Shown here: piece by piece, positions 51,833-60,511 of the stretch
Layout of the letters: each line of letters opens with the position of its first letter
Numbering within the stretch: position 1 is the first letter of the stretch
Origin: Myxococcus llanfairpwllgwyngyllgogerychwyrndrobwllllantysiliogogogochensis
GTDB taxonomy: Bacteria; Myxococcota; Myxococcia; Myxococcales; Myxococcaceae
Direction of reading: 5' to 3'
Length of the DNA: 62,870 nt
Assembly: GCF_006636215.1 (NCBI RefSeq)
Contig: NZ_VIFM01000039.1
Location: 1 to 62,870, forward strand
Position numbers and translations under genes: made by a program
Notes under the pieces: model-generated
Databases searched by the model: none
What the model was told of the DNA's origin: nothing
The model's input: only the letters and a program-made list of their open reading frames with translations

Positions 51833-51986
51833 GTCGACACCTCAAACTCAAGAAGACGAATCTCGGAAGACACGAAGGCCCGCGTCGGTGAGACCGACAC
51901 CTGGTGCTTCGTGAAGGCGTGAAGCTTGAGTCCCCGAACAGTCACTCGGAGACGATGGCGGGAGAAGGCCCGCCTCCTGGACGACT

Positions 51987-52253
51987 TCAGGCCGCGGGGA
52001 AGGTGCGGCCCTGCTCGCGCAGCTGCTCCTCGCAGACGGCGGCCACGTGCTCCAGCGTGTTGAACAGGTCCACCATGGAGAGCTGGATGCCCAGCTCCTC
52101 TTCGATCCGGTTGGCCAGCATCGTCGCCATCAGCGAGTTGCCGCCAATCTCCAGGAAGTGGTCCTCCGGCTTCACGACTTCCGCCCCCAGCAGCTCACGC
52201 CAATACCCGGCGAGCTGTCGCACCAACGGCGTGGTGCTCGACTCAGTGCTCAC
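51987..52253 (-). CDS. Free-standing peptidyl/acyl carrier protein
   Basis: 88 residues from GTG 52253, with AGGAG upstream. It is a single carrier domain with the phosphopantetheine Ser 40 in EIGGNSLMA, which is the PCP-like rather than the fatty-acid-ACP form. It lies between the AMP ligase and the giant NRPS on the same strand, 30 bases after the ligase stop. The natural reading is that the ligase loads an acyl or amino-acyl group on this carrier and the first C domain of the NRPS takes it. It is not a LysW-type carrier: it has no zinc cysteines and no EDWGE tail. Confidence 0.9.
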   Translation of the reverse strand: MSTESSTTPLVRQLAGYWRELLGAEVVKPEDHFLEIGGNSLMATMLANRIEEELGIQLSMVDLFNTLEHVAAVCEEQLREQGRTFPAA

Positions 52254-52283
52254 GTGTGCTCCTCATCATGGTCGGGGACATGC

Positions 52284-53969
52284 TCAGCCCACCTTCGCGG
52301 TGGGCCCCTTCAAACGCTCGCGCAGCAGGTACTTGCGAATCTTCCCCGACGGCGTCTTGGGCATCTCCTCGACGACCTCCAGCCTGTCGGGCCAGTACTG
52401 ATTCGACATGCCCAGGCCCTTCAGGTGGGCTCGCAGCTCATCCAACGTCGGCGTCTCGTCGCGAGGCACCACCACGGCGCAGACGCGCTCACCGCCGATG
52501 CGGTCGTCCGAGTGACCGATGACGGCCACCTCCCGCACCTTCGGATGCGAGTACAGCGCGGACTCCACCTCCACCACGGGCACCTTCTGGCCATAGCGGA
52601 AGATGACGTCCTTGAGCCGTCCGACGATGCGGATGCCCCCACGCCCGTCGTCCCGCGCCAGGTCTCCCGTGTCGAACCAACCCTCTTCGTCGACACACGC
52701 GCGGTAGATGTCCTCGCGCTTGAAGTAGCCCAGGCACTGGCTGGCCCCCCGGACGAGCAGCCGGCCGGTGCCCTCTGGATAGGGCGAGCCGTCTTCCGCC
52801 AGCGCGGGAACAATCTTCACCTCCATCCAGTCCACGGGCCTCCCGTCGCTGTTGGAAGGCCAGTCCGGCGGATCCTCCCGTCGCGTAATCGTCACCGCGC
52901 CGTTCTCCGTCATCCCCCACAGCGTGTGCAGCGGCACGCCGAAGCTCTCGCGCACCGCGGCGATGAGGTGCGGAGGCACGGGGATGGAGCCGGTGGACAG
53001 CCGCCGCAACGACGAGGTGTCACCTCCCCGCTTCTTCTTCGCGGCGATGACATTCATCACGTACGTGGGAATCCCATACATGAACGTGACGCCGTGCTCC
53101 TCGATGCAGCGCAGCGTCAGCTCCGGGTCCCCCACGTCCATGTAGACAGCCGTCGCGCCCAGCAACACCGGCATCAAGTACAGGTAGGTAAATCCGCTGG
53201 AGGCGGTGAGCAACGAGGGCAGACACACCACGTCGTCAGCGCCCAGCGCCATGGTTTCGACCAGCGCGCGGGTGATACCGAAGTTGGTGTTGTGCGAGTG
53301 GATGACGCCCTTGGGCTCGCCCGTCGTCCCCGACGTATAGAGGACGTTGCACACGTCGTCCGGGCGCGCCGAGCGCGCGTCCAACTCCGCCTTCGACGTC
53401 GAGTCCTCCCAGTGCCTGGCGACGAAGTACGCGTCGAAGTCCAGCTCGCCCGCCTCCGACGCCTGCTCGCCCGCCCCGATGAAGACGCGGTGCTTGAGCG
53501 ACGTCAGCGCGCGCGCCGCCTCGCGCAACATGTCCCGGTGCGAGTGCCCGCTCCAACTCAGGGGTCCTACGTAGACGGATGACTCCGTCCTGCCGAGGAT
53601 GAACTCCACCTCGCGACGCCGGTAGTCCGGGGGAATGGGCGCGACGACGGCGCCGATGCGCGCGCACGCCAGCGCCAACGCGGTGAACTGCCACCAGTTG
53701 GGCAACTGCACCGCCACCAGCTCGCCCCGACCCACGCCCAGCGACACGAGCGCGCCCGCGAAGCGCTCCACGTAGCGCCCCAGCTCCGCGTAGCTCAGCC
53801 GCGTGACGTCCTTGGCGAAGTAGCGGGCCGCGACGATGGCCGTCTTGTCCGGGTGCGTCCGCACAGCTCGACGCAAGTCGTCGAGCACCGTCTCGTCCCG
53901 CCACCACCCCTTGCTCCGGTACAGCGCCGCCTGCTCAAACGAGGGGCCGCTTCCGAACCGTGCGTCCAT
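52284..53969 (-). CDS. Acyl- or aryl-AMP ligase (ANL superfamily)
   Basis: 561 residues from ATG 53969, preceded by GGAGGG at seven bases. The ATP-binding core is YTSGTTGEPKG, with the later WGMTE, WFDTGD and GRLKD motifs and the catalytic Lys in PSGKIRK. It is closest by eye to cyclohexanecarboxylate/medium-chain acyl-CoA ligases and DHB-AMP ligases, not to amino-acid A domains, because the substrate Asp (FDAS) motif is absent. Next to a stand-alone carrier it probably provides the start unit. It could instead load the A-less modules in trans. It is divergent from the transketolase operon. Confidence 0.88.
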   Translation of the reverse strand: MDARFGSGPSFEQAALYRSKGWWRDETVLDDLRRAVRTHPDKTAIVAARYFAKDVTRLSYAELGRYVERFAGALVSLGVGRGELVAVQLPNWWQFTALALACARIGAVVAPIPPDYRRREVEFILGRTESSVYVGPLSWSGHSHRDMLREAARALTSLKHRVFIGAGEQASEAGELDFDAYFVARHWEDSTSKAELDARSARPDDVCNVLYTSGTTGEPKGVIHSHNTNFGITRALVETMALGADDVVCLPSLLTASSGFTYLYLMPVLLGATAVYMDVGDPELTLRCIEEHGVTFMYGIPTYVMNVIAAKKKRGGDTSSLRRLSTGSIPVPPHLIAAVRESFGVPLHTLWGMTENGAVTITRREDPPDWPSNSDGRPVDWMEVKIVPALAEDGSPYPEGTGRLLVRGASQCLGYFKREDIYRACVDEEGWFDTGDLARDDGRGGIRIVGRLKDVIFRYGQKVPVVEVESALYSHPKVREVAVIGHSDDRIGGERVCAVVVPRDETPTLDELRAHLKGLGMSNQYWPDRLEVVEEMPKTPSGKIRKYLLRERLKGPTAKVG

Positions 53970-54091
53970 ATCCGCACCCTCCGTGCACCGTGAGACCGTC
54001 CTCGACCGCGTGGGACCATAGCGATTCGCGTGTAAAACCAGCAAGACAGCGAAAGCTCACATGTCTACACCCCAAGGTCGCATCACTCACA

Positions 54092-54121
54092 TTGACGGGC
54101 GCGCTCCTGGTTTCCTACTTT
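54092..54121 (+). promoter_or_regulatory. Candidate sigma-70 promoter of the transketolase-LysX operon
   Basis: TTGACG (54092-54097) and TACTTT (54116-54121) are separated by 18 bases and lie in the 174-base divergent gap. The predicted start would be near 54,128, leaving a leader of about 16 bases before the first gene. Confidence 0.4.
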
Positions 54122-54143
54122 GGAATGAAAGGCGCAGAAATCC

Positions 54144-54953
54144 ATGGTCCAGGTACCTCTCGAGGAGCGCGCCAGACGCATTCGCCGGACCATCCTCCGG
54201 CTCGCCGCCACGTCCGTCGGCTGCCACCTCGGTGGCTCGCTGTCGATGGTGGAGCTGTTGGTGGTGTTGCTGGGACGGGTGATGAAGTTCCGTCCGCGAG
54301 AGCCCCGCTGGGAGGAGCGCGATTCGCTCATCCTGTCGAAGGGCCACGCAGCCGCGGGCCTTTACGCCGCGCTCGCCGAGTTCGGCTTCGTCGACACTGA
54401 AGACCTGGTGCAACGATACAACGCTGACGGAAGCCCCTTCACCGGACACGTGAATGCGGCGGTGCCGGGCGTTGAGTTTCCCACGGGAAGCCTGGGGCAT
54501 GGCGTGGGGCTGGGCGTGGGGCTGGCCCTGGGATACCGGCTGCGGCAGCGTTCCAACCGAGTGTTCGTCGTGTGTGGAGACGGGGAGATGGGCGAGGGCT
54601 CCAACTGGGAGGCGATGCAAGTCGCCGCGCAGCACCGCTTGTCGCAACTCACGGTGCTGGTCGACCGCAACGGCGGACAGAACGACGGCCCCACGGAGGC
54701 CATCCTGTCCCAGGCCTCCCTGGTGGAGCGGCTGCGCGCCTTCGGAATGAGCACCGTCGAGGTGGACGGGCATGACCTGGAAGCGCTGGGGGCCGCGCTG
54801 GAGGAGCCTTGTGACGGGCCTCGCGCGATTGTCGCCAACACGCAGAAGGGCGCGGGTGTGCCCATGCTGCGCGGCAAGGGACCGCACTACGCGACGTTCA
54901 ACGCCGAGCAGCTTCGCCGCGCGCTCGCCTCGCTGGGAGAGGTGACGCCATGA
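54144..54953 (+). CDS. Transketolase, N-terminal (TPP-binding) subunit
   Basis: 269 residues; the thiamine-diphosphate domain of a split transketolase. The metal/TPP motif GDGEMGEGSNW is at 145-155, and the substrate/TPP His residues are in GCHLGG (H28), SKGHAA (H68) and GSLGHGVG (H119). It would pair with the next gene's product, with which it overlaps by ATGA, to move a two-carbon ketol unit. In carrier-protein pathways such split transketolases extend a glutamate-semialdehyde bound to LysW to a C7 sugar-like amino acid. It is the first gene of an eight-gene operon. Confidence 0.92.
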   Translation: MVQVPLEERARRIRRTILRLAATSVGCHLGGSLSMVELLVVLLGRVMKFRPREPRWEERDSLILSKGHAAAGLYAALAEFGFVDTEDLVQRYNADGSPFTGHVNAAVPGVEFPTGSLGHGVGLGVGLALGYRLRQRSNRVFVVCGDGEMGEGSNWEAMQVAAQHRLSQLTVLVDRNGGQNDGPTEAILSQASLVERLRAFGMSTVEVDGHDLEALGAALEEPCDGPRAIVANTQKGAGVPMLRGKGPHYATFNAEQLRRALASLGEVTP

Positions 54954-55990
54954 CGAGCTCCACGACGTCCAGCGGCGCCGACCTCTTGACGTCGCCCGAG
55001 GACTGGCTGCGCGAGCAACCGTCCCTGGCCAACCGACAGGTGTTCCGACACACCCTGGCGCGACTGGCGGACGTGGAGCCGCGCGTCGTGTTGCTGGAGG
55101 CGGACCTCGCGGGTGGAGGAGACCCGTTCGCCGCGCGGCACCCGGGACGTTTCATCAACCTGGGCATCTGCGAGGCGGCGATGCTCGATATCGCGTGCGG
55201 CATGGCCGCCACCGGGCACGTCGTCTTCGCCCACACCTTCGCGCCCTTCGGGGCGATGCGTGCGTGCGAGCAGGTGCGGCTGGGGCTCGCCTATGGGCGG
55301 GCGAACGTGAAGCTCGTCTGCGACTACGGCGGTCTGTCCGGCGCGTTCTTCGGGCCCACGCACCACGCCATCGAGGACCTGGCGATTCTTCGCGCCATGC
55401 CGGGCATGACGGTGGTGTCTCCGGCGGACGGGCTGGAGACGATTCAGGCGACGCGCGCCCTCTTGGAGATGGAGGGGCCGGTGTACCTGCGGCTCGGCCG
55501 CAACCGCGTCTCCCGGCTGGACGTGGCGCGGCCCGCGTTCGCGCTCGGGCGCGCCATGTGCCTGCGTGAAGGCAGCGACGTCGGCATCATCGCCCATGGC
55601 GAGGTCGGCGTGAGCGTGGCGCTGGACGTGGCGACGCGGCTGGAGGCGCAGGGCGTGTCCGCGCGCGTGGTGAACCTCCACACGCTCAAGCCCTTCGACG
55701 AAGAGGCGATTCTGGAGACGGCCGAGCGCACGCGGCTGCTCGTCACGGTGGAGGAGCACTCCATCCTCGGAGGACTGGGCGGCGCGGTGTGCGAGAGCGT
55801 GGCCACCCACGGTCTGGGCCGCCGCGTGGTCCGCGCCGGCATCCAGGACCGCTACGACTCCACGGCGGGCACGCACGAGGCCTTGCTGCAACGACATGGG
55901 CTGGAGAGCGCCGCCCTGGTCGACTCGATTCTCACCGCCCTGCCCCGCCCCCGGCTCACGGCGCTGGCACCCGCGGCCAGGAGGGGATGA
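54950..55990 (+). CDS. Transketolase, C-terminal (pyrimidine-binding) subunit
   Basis: 346 residues. It has the pyrimidine-binding domain with the catalytic Glu in NLGICEAAM (about residue 75), a following FAHTFAPF strand, and a complete transketolase C-terminal domain (LKPFDEEAILETAERTRLLVTVEEHS written only in part: VTVEEHS). The N-terminal 20 residues are an extra polar lead. It overlaps both neighbours by four bases. Split-transketolase pairs also occur in other secondary-metabolite clusters, so the acceptor is inferred from the LysX/Y/Z neighbours, not from this protein. Confidence 0.92.
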   Translation: MTSSTTSSGADLLTSPEDWLREQPSLANRQVFRHTLARLADVEPRVVLLEADLAGGGDPFAARHPGRFINLGICEAAMLDIACGMAATGHVVFAHTFAPFGAMRACEQVRLGLAYGRANVKLVCDYGGLSGAFFGPTHHAIEDLAILRAMPGMTVVSPADGLETIQATRALLEMEGPVYLRLGRNRVSRLDVARPAFALGRAMCLREGSDVGIIAHGEVGVSVALDVATRLEAQGVSARVVNLHTLKPFDEEAILETAERTRLLVTVEEHSILGGLGGAVCESVATHGLGRRVVRAGIQDRYDSTAGTHEALLQRHGLESAALVDSILTALPRPRLTALAPAARRG

Positions 55991-56838
55991 TGCGTCGCCA
56001 CGAGGTCCACCTCGTCTACACACGGATGCGCACCGAGGAGCGGATGCTCGTCGACGCGCTTCGCGGACGCGGCTGCTCCGTGGAGACCCACGCGGACACG
56101 GACCTGGTGCTCCCGCTGAACCGCGAGCCGTGGAAGGACGGCGGCCCGGTGCTGATGCGCAGCATGTCCTTCACCCGCGCGCGATACCTGTCCTCCATCC
56201 TGGAGGTGAAGGGGGCCCGCGTGTTCAACACCGCGCGCTCCATCGCCACCTGCGGCGACAAGGCGCTCACCACGCTCGCGCTGGCGGAGCACGACGTCCC
56301 CATGCCCTGGTCCTTCCTGGGCTTCGAGCAGGACGCCTGCGTCGCGGAGATGGAGCAGCGCGGCTATCCCTGCGTGACGAAGCCCGTGCAGGGCTCCTGG
56401 GGCCGCATGGTGGCGCGCGTGGACAACAAGCACGCGGCCGAGGGGATGATGTCCATGCGCTTCGAGATGGGCAGCGCCCAGGACCACGTCGCGCTCGTCC
56501 AGCAGTACATCGACAAGCCCGGCTACGACTTGCGCGTGTACGTCATCGGAGGCGCCGTCGGTGGCATGCGCCGCCGCTCCGAGCACTGGGTGACGAACAC
56601 GGCCCGGGGCGCGGTGCCGGAGCGCTACGACGTCCCCGAGTCCCACGCGAAGCTCGCCGAGCGCGCGGCCAAGGCGGTGGGTGGGGAGATGGTCGCGGTG
56701 GACCTGCTGGAGACGCGAGATGGCGCGATTCTCGTGAATGAAATCAACCACTGCGTGGAGTTCGCCCGGAGCATCGAGTTCACCGGCATCCCCCTGCCGG
56801 AGCTGATGGCCGGCTACCTGGTGGAGGCCATGCGATGA
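55987..56838 (+). CDS. lysX: LysX/ArgX-type ATP-grasp ligase
   Basis: 283 residues. The RimK-like ATP-grasp fold with CGDKALTTLALAEHDVPMPW, KPVQGSWGRMVARV, the substrate loop HWVTNTARGAV and the metal site VNEINHCVEF closely follows Thermus LysX. Such enzymes attach the alpha-amino group of glutamate or aminoadipate to the C-terminal Glu of a small carrier, LysW/AmCP. Myxobacteria make lysine by the diaminopimelate route, so this copy is almost surely for secondary metabolism. Glutamate is the likeliest substrate given the transketolase. The carrier itself is not visible in the window. ATGA overlaps join it to both neighbours. Confidence 0.9.
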   Translation: MMRRHEVHLVYTRMRTEERMLVDALRGRGCSVETHADTDLVLPLNREPWKDGGPVLMRSMSFTRARYLSSILEVKGARVFNTARSIATCGDKALTTLALAEHDVPMPWSFLGFEQDACVAEMEQRGYPCVTKPVQGSWGRMVARVDNKHAAEGMMSMRFEMGSAQDHVALVQQYIDKPGYDLRVYVIGGAVGGMRRRSEHWVTNTARGAVPERYDVPESHAKLAERAAKAVGGEMVAVDLLETRDGAILVNEINHCVEFARSIEFTGIPLPELMAGYLVEAMR

Positions 56839-57875
56839 CGCGCGTCGCGGTGCTCGGAGCGGGAGGTTATGCCGGCGGCGAGGTGCTGCGACTGCTGCTC
56901 GCCCACCCGGCGGTGGAGGTGGTCCAGGCCACGTCCGAACAGCACGCGGGCAAGCGGCTCGACTTCCCACACCCTCACCTGAGAGGACTGGCCACTCCGC
57001 GCTTCTCACCGCATGACGCGCTGGAGCCGTGCGACGTGCTCTTGTCCTGCATGCCCTCCGGCGAGCTGATTCGCCGCTGGCCGCAAGTGAGCGCGCGGGC
57101 CGGTCGCATCATCGACCTGAGCGCGGACTTCCGCCTGGAGTCCACCGAGCACGCGCGCTGGTATCCCCGCGCGCCCCGCCCCCTGGACATGCCCGAGTTC
57201 GTCTACGGCCTGCCGGAGTGGACGGGCGCTCGACTCAAGGACGCCCGCTTCGTCGCGGTGCCCGGCTGCATGGCCCACGCGGCCCTGCTGGCCCTGCTGC
57301 CGCTGGTGCGCGCGGGGCTGGTGCGGCCCGAAGTCGTGGTCGACGCGAAGACGGGCTCCTCCGGCGGCGGCGCGACACCGGACCGCTCCTCGCATCATCC
57401 CGAGCGAGCCTCCGCCCTGCGCTGCTACCGCGCGGTGGGGCATCGACACACGGGCGAAATCGAGGGCGCCACCGAGCGCCTCGCCGGCGTGAGGCCCGTC
57501 GTCCACTTCAGCGCGACGGCCGTGCCCAGCGTGCGCGGCGTGCTCGCCACGGTGCATGCCTTCGCGGCGCGCAAGCTGGAGGACGCGTCCGAGCCGCTGC
57601 GAGCCCTGGCCTCCACCTACCGCGAGCACCCCTTCGTCCACGTGCTGCGCGCCAACGCGAGCGCGTCTCCCTTCCCGGAGCCCGCGCCCCTGGCTGGCAC
57701 CAACCACTGCGACCTCGCGGTGGAGGTGGACGCGGAGCGCGGGCGCATCGTCGTGAATGCCGCGTTGGACAACCTGGTGAAGGGCGCGGCGGGCACGGCC
57801 GTGCACGCGCTGAATCTCATGCTGGGCAGACCTGAAACGGAGGGCCTCGGCTTCCGGGGCCTCCACCCCCTCTGA
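56835..57875 (+). CDS. lysY: ArgC/LysY-type N-protected glutamyl-phosphate reductase
   Basis: 346 residues. An N-terminal NADP-binding motif GAGGYAGGE and the catalytic Cys 145 in VPGCMAHAAL identify the N-acetyl-gamma-glutamyl-phosphate reductase family. It shares with LysY the KTGSSGGGATP and GHRHTGEIEGA segments. It would reduce the phosphate made by the kinase encoded further down to an aldehyde while the amino group stays protected on a carrier. The order in the operon (ligase, reductase, later kinase and deacylase) matches the LysW-type sets. A plain arginine-pathway ArgC is less likely in this context. Confidence 0.9.
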   Translation: MTRVAVLGAGGYAGGEVLRLLLAHPAVEVVQATSEQHAGKRLDFPHPHLRGLATPRFSPHDALEPCDVLLSCMPSGELIRRWPQVSARAGRIIDLSADFRLESTEHARWYPRAPRPLDMPEFVYGLPEWTGARLKDARFVAVPGCMAHAALLALLPLVRAGLVRPEVVVDAKTGSSGGGATPDRSSHHPERASALRCYRAVGHRHTGEIEGATERLAGVRPVVHFSATAVPSVRGVLATVHAFAARKLEDASEPLRALASTYREHPFVHVLRANASASPFPEPAPLAGTNHCDLAVEVDAERGRIVVNAALDNLVKGAAGTAVHALNLMLGRPETEGLGFRGLHPL

Positions 57876-57892
57876 CGCGAAAGGCTCCCCCC

Positions 57893-58891
57893 ATGAGCGC
57901 CCTCACCGTCCTCTACATCACCGGTTGGTGCCGCAGCGGCAGCACCATCATCGGCAACGTGCTCAACGAGGTGGAGGGCTGCTTCCACACCGGTGAGCTC
58001 AGCTTCCTGTGGAAGAACGCCTTCGGGAACGGCTCCAACACCCTGTGCGGCTGCGGCACGCACCTGGTCCAGTGTCCGCTCTGGTCCAAGGTGCTGGAGC
58101 AGGGCGCCCTCCCTGGCGAATCCCCCGAGGCCCACGCCCTGCGCGTGGTGCGCAGGCAGCAGGACACCGTCCGCACCCGGCACACGTGGCGCGTGCTGCG
58201 CCAGGACACGCCTTCGACCGAGCTGTACGAGCACGCGCAGCTCCTCGCGAAGACCTACCGCACCATCGCCGATGCCACCGGCAGCCACGTCATCGTCGAC
58301 AGCGGCAAGTTCCCCTCGGAGGCGGCGCTGTTGCCGCACGTGAGCGGAATCTCGCCGTACTACCTCCATCTGGTACGGGACCCGCGCGCCGTCGCGCACT
58401 CGTGGACGAAGACGAAGCAGTACGTCGTCCCCATGTCCGCCGCGCGCAGCACCGCGTACTGGTTCGGCTTCAACGTGGCCTCGGAGCTCGTGACGCGGCG
58501 CCACCCGGAGCGCTCGCTGTTCCTGCGGTACGAGGACTTCATCGCCTCACCCGCAGCCACCATCGACTCGCTCTTGAAGCTCATCCAGGAGGACCGCGCC
58601 GTCAACCCGGTGAAGGGCCGCACGGTGGTGCTCGGGCGCAACCACACCGTCACCGGCAACCCGGACCGCTTCCTGAGCGGCTCCACGCTGCTGCGGCCCG
58701 GTGACGATGCGTGGCGCAAGGAGCTGGCGCCTCGGGTGAAGGCCCTGGTGTCCGCGCTCTCGTGGCCGCTGACGGGGCGGTATCGCTACAGGGGACCTCC
58801 GGCGCCCGCACAGGTCGTTCCAGGGCCGGAGCCCGTCGTGAACGCTGGTGACGCAGGGAGGGAGACACTTGGAACTGGGACTCGCCAATAA
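57893..58891 (+). CDS. PAPS-dependent sulfotransferase
   Basis: 332 residues. The 5'-phosphosulfate loop GWCRSGSTIIGNVL (11-24) and the 3'-phosphate site LVRDPRAVAHSW (R162, S170) are present, as is the Cys-rich CGCGTHL..CPLW segment common in bacterial members. It transfers sulfate from PAPS to a hydroxyl. In AmCP clusters a sulfotransferase is known to activate a hydroxyl so that sulfate loss closes an aziridine or related ring, which fits its place here between the reductase and the SDR. It could alternatively decorate the final product. It overlaps the next gene by 23 bases. Confidence 0.9.
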   Translation: MSALTVLYITGWCRSGSTIIGNVLNEVEGCFHTGELSFLWKNAFGNGSNTLCGCGTHLVQCPLWSKVLEQGALPGESPEAHALRVVRRQQDTVRTRHTWRVLRQDTPSTELYEHAQLLAKTYRTIADATGSHVIVDSGKFPSEAALLPHVSGISPYYLHLVRDPRAVAHSWTKTKQYVVPMSAARSTAYWFGFNVASELVTRRHPERSLFLRYEDFIASPAATIDSLLKLIQEDRAVNPVKGRTVVLGRNHTVTGNPDRFLSGSTLLRPGDDAWRKELAPRVKALVSALSWPLTGRYRYRGPPAPAQVVPGPEPVVNAGDAGRETLGTGTRQ

Positions 58892-59648
58892 GGTCGCGCT
58901 CATCGCCGGGGGTTCCAGTGGCTTGGGGCTCGCCGTGGCCGAGGAGCTGGTCAAGGAAGGCGCGCACGTCGCCATCGGCGCTCGCGACGCGGACCGGCTC
59001 GCTCGCGCCGAGCAGCACCTGCGCGGACTGGCTCGTGGCAACAGGGTCCTGGCCACTCGGGTGGACCTGCGTGAACACGGCGCCACGCGCGCCTGGGTGG
59101 AGGACGTGGCCGGCAAGCTGGGCGGTCCCCACATCGTGGTGACGAACAGCGCCGGCCCCCCGCCGGGCCCCGCCACGAAGTTCGACATCGTGGCGTACCA
59201 GGAGGCCATCGACACGGTGATGCTGCCGGCCATCAACCTGGCCCTGGCGGCGCTGCCGTACATGAAGGCCGCGCAGTGGGGACGGCTGCTGCTCATCACC
59301 TCGGAGACGGTGGTGCGGCCCGTCGCGCGCTTCGCCCTCTCCGGCACGGCGCGGCTGGGCATCGTCGGCTTCGCATCCGCGCTGGTGCAGGAGCTGGGCG
59401 ACTGCGGCGTCACCGTCAACGTGCTCGCCCCCGGCTACACCCGCACGCCTCCGGTGGAGCGCACGGCGGGCACGGGCGGCGCGGACGTGGAGGCCAGCCT
59501 GCGGGCCATGGCGGCGCACATTCCGCTGAAGCGCGTGGGGCTTCCGGAGGAGTTCGCGGCGGCGGCGGCGTTCCTCGCGAGCGAGCGCGCGTCGTTCATC
59601 ACCGGCACGGTGCAGCTCGTCGACGGCGGCGCGAGCGTCATCGGATGA
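58869..59648 (+). CDS. SDR-family oxidoreductase with altered catalytic tetrad
   Basis: 259 residues from TTG 58869, chosen because GGGAGGGAG lies just ahead and the Rossmann domain begins directly (LANKVALIAGGSSGLGLA). The NAD(P) motif GGSSGLG and the NSAG strand are present. The active-site Ser is S145, but the positions for Tyr and Lys of YxxxK hold S158 and R162 (SGTAR). Such SGxxR forms make up a known FabG-like subgroup. Its expected role is reduction or oxidation of the carrier-bound ketose or of a tailoring hydroxyl. Its start lies inside the sulfotransferase gene and its stop overlaps the kinase start by ATGA. Confidence 0.88.
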   Translation: MELGLANKVALIAGGSSGLGLAVAEELVKEGAHVAIGARDADRLARAEQHLRGLARGNRVLATRVDLREHGATRAWVEDVAGKLGGPHIVVTNSAGPPPGPATKFDIVAYQEAIDTVMLPAINLALAALPYMKAAQWGRLLLITSETVVRPVARFALSGTARLGIVGFASALVQELGDCGVTVNVLAPGYTRTPPVERTAGTGGADVEASLRAMAAHIPLKRVGLPEEFAAAAAFLASERASFITGTVQLVDGGASVIG

Positions 59649-60511
59649 GCACCGCGTCCCAGGTCGATGAAGGCCGCGCGCCGCTGGTGGTGAAGATTGG
59701 CGGCGCCGCGGGCGTGGACCTGGACAACGTCTGCGCGGACGTGGCGGAGCTGCGGCGCCAGGGCGAGCGCGTCATCGTGGTGAATGGTGGCTCCGAGGCC
59801 GGTGATGCCCTGCTGGCCTCGCTGGGCATGGCGCGCACCGAGGCGTTGACCGCCTCCGGCAACGTGGTGCGACTGACGAACGAGGCCACGCTGCGCGTGC
59901 TGACGATGGCGTGGGTGGGCGACGTCAACAAGCGCGCGGTGCTCGCGCTGCTGGCCCGGGGCGTCTCGGCGCTCGGCCTGTGCGGCGCGGATGGACGGGT
60001 GCTCGTCGCCCGACGACGGCCTCCGCTGAAGCTCCAGGACGGGGAGCGCACCCGCATCGACCGGAGCCACCTCGCGGGGGAAATCAGCGAGGTGAATGCG
60101 CGGCTGCTGAACGTGCTGCTGGAGGCAGGGCAGACGCCCGTCGTGTGCCCTCCCGCGGTGACGGAGGACGGGACGCTGGTGAACGTGGACGCGGACCAGG
60201 TGGCCGCCGCCATCGCCGCGGTGATGGGGGCTCGGGCGCTGGTGATGCTCTCCAACGTGGCGGGCCTCCTGGAGGACCCGGCCAACGCATCGACGCTCAT
60301 CCGCCAGAGTGACGACGTCGAGGGTGCCATGCGCTTCGCCAGGGGGCGCATGCGCTACAAGCTGGAGGCGGCTCGGCGCGCGCTCGCGGCGGGCGTGTCC
60401 GCCGCCTATGTCACCGCCTCGGGCACCCCGCGCCCCGTGTTGTCCGCGCTGGCGGGCGAGGTCGGGACGAAGCTGACTTCTTCCGGGAAGGTGACCCATG
60501 CGAGCCCGTGA
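59645..60511 (+). CDS. lysZ: LysZ/ArgB-type amino-acid kinase
   Basis: 288 residues. The amino-acid-kinase fold with VVKIGGAAG, VVNGGSEAGD and GRMRYKLEAA resembles [LysW]-aminoadipate/glutamate kinases more than ArgB. The central LLARRRPPLKLQDGERTRI type segment is LysZ-like. It would phosphorylate the side-chain carboxylate of the carrier-bound glutamate, supplying the reductase. It overlaps the SDR gene by four bases and the deacylase gene by 14. An 11-residue polar N-terminal lead precedes the kinase domain. Confidence 0.9.
   Translation: MSTASQVDEGRAPLVVKIGGAAGVDLDNVCADVAELRRQGERVIVVNGGSEAGDALLASLGMARTEALTASGNVVRLTNEATLRVLTMAWVGDVNKRAVLALLARGVSALGLCGADGRVLVARRRPPLKLQDGERTRIDRSHLAGEISEVNARLLNVLLEAGQTPVVCPPAVTEDGTLVNVDADQVAAAIAAVMGARALVMLSNVAGLLEDPANASTLIRQSDDVEGAMRFARGRMRYKLEAARRALAAGVSAAYVTASGTPRPVLSALAGEVGTKLTSSGKVTHASP

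Noticed and set aside
51884..51898. Small hairpin GTCGGT-GAG-ACCGAC between the PCP and giant NRPS genes
   Set aside because: The six-base stem is too weak to claim attenuation or termination.
53970..54143. Divergent gap just long enough for a LysW gene
   Set aside because: None of the three plus frames gives CxxC pairs or the acidic C-terminus.
58033..58083. Cys-rich CGCG...CPLW stretch considered as a LysW-like zinc carrier
   Set aside because: It is in frame within the sulfotransferase and is a feature of that family; there is no EDWGE end.
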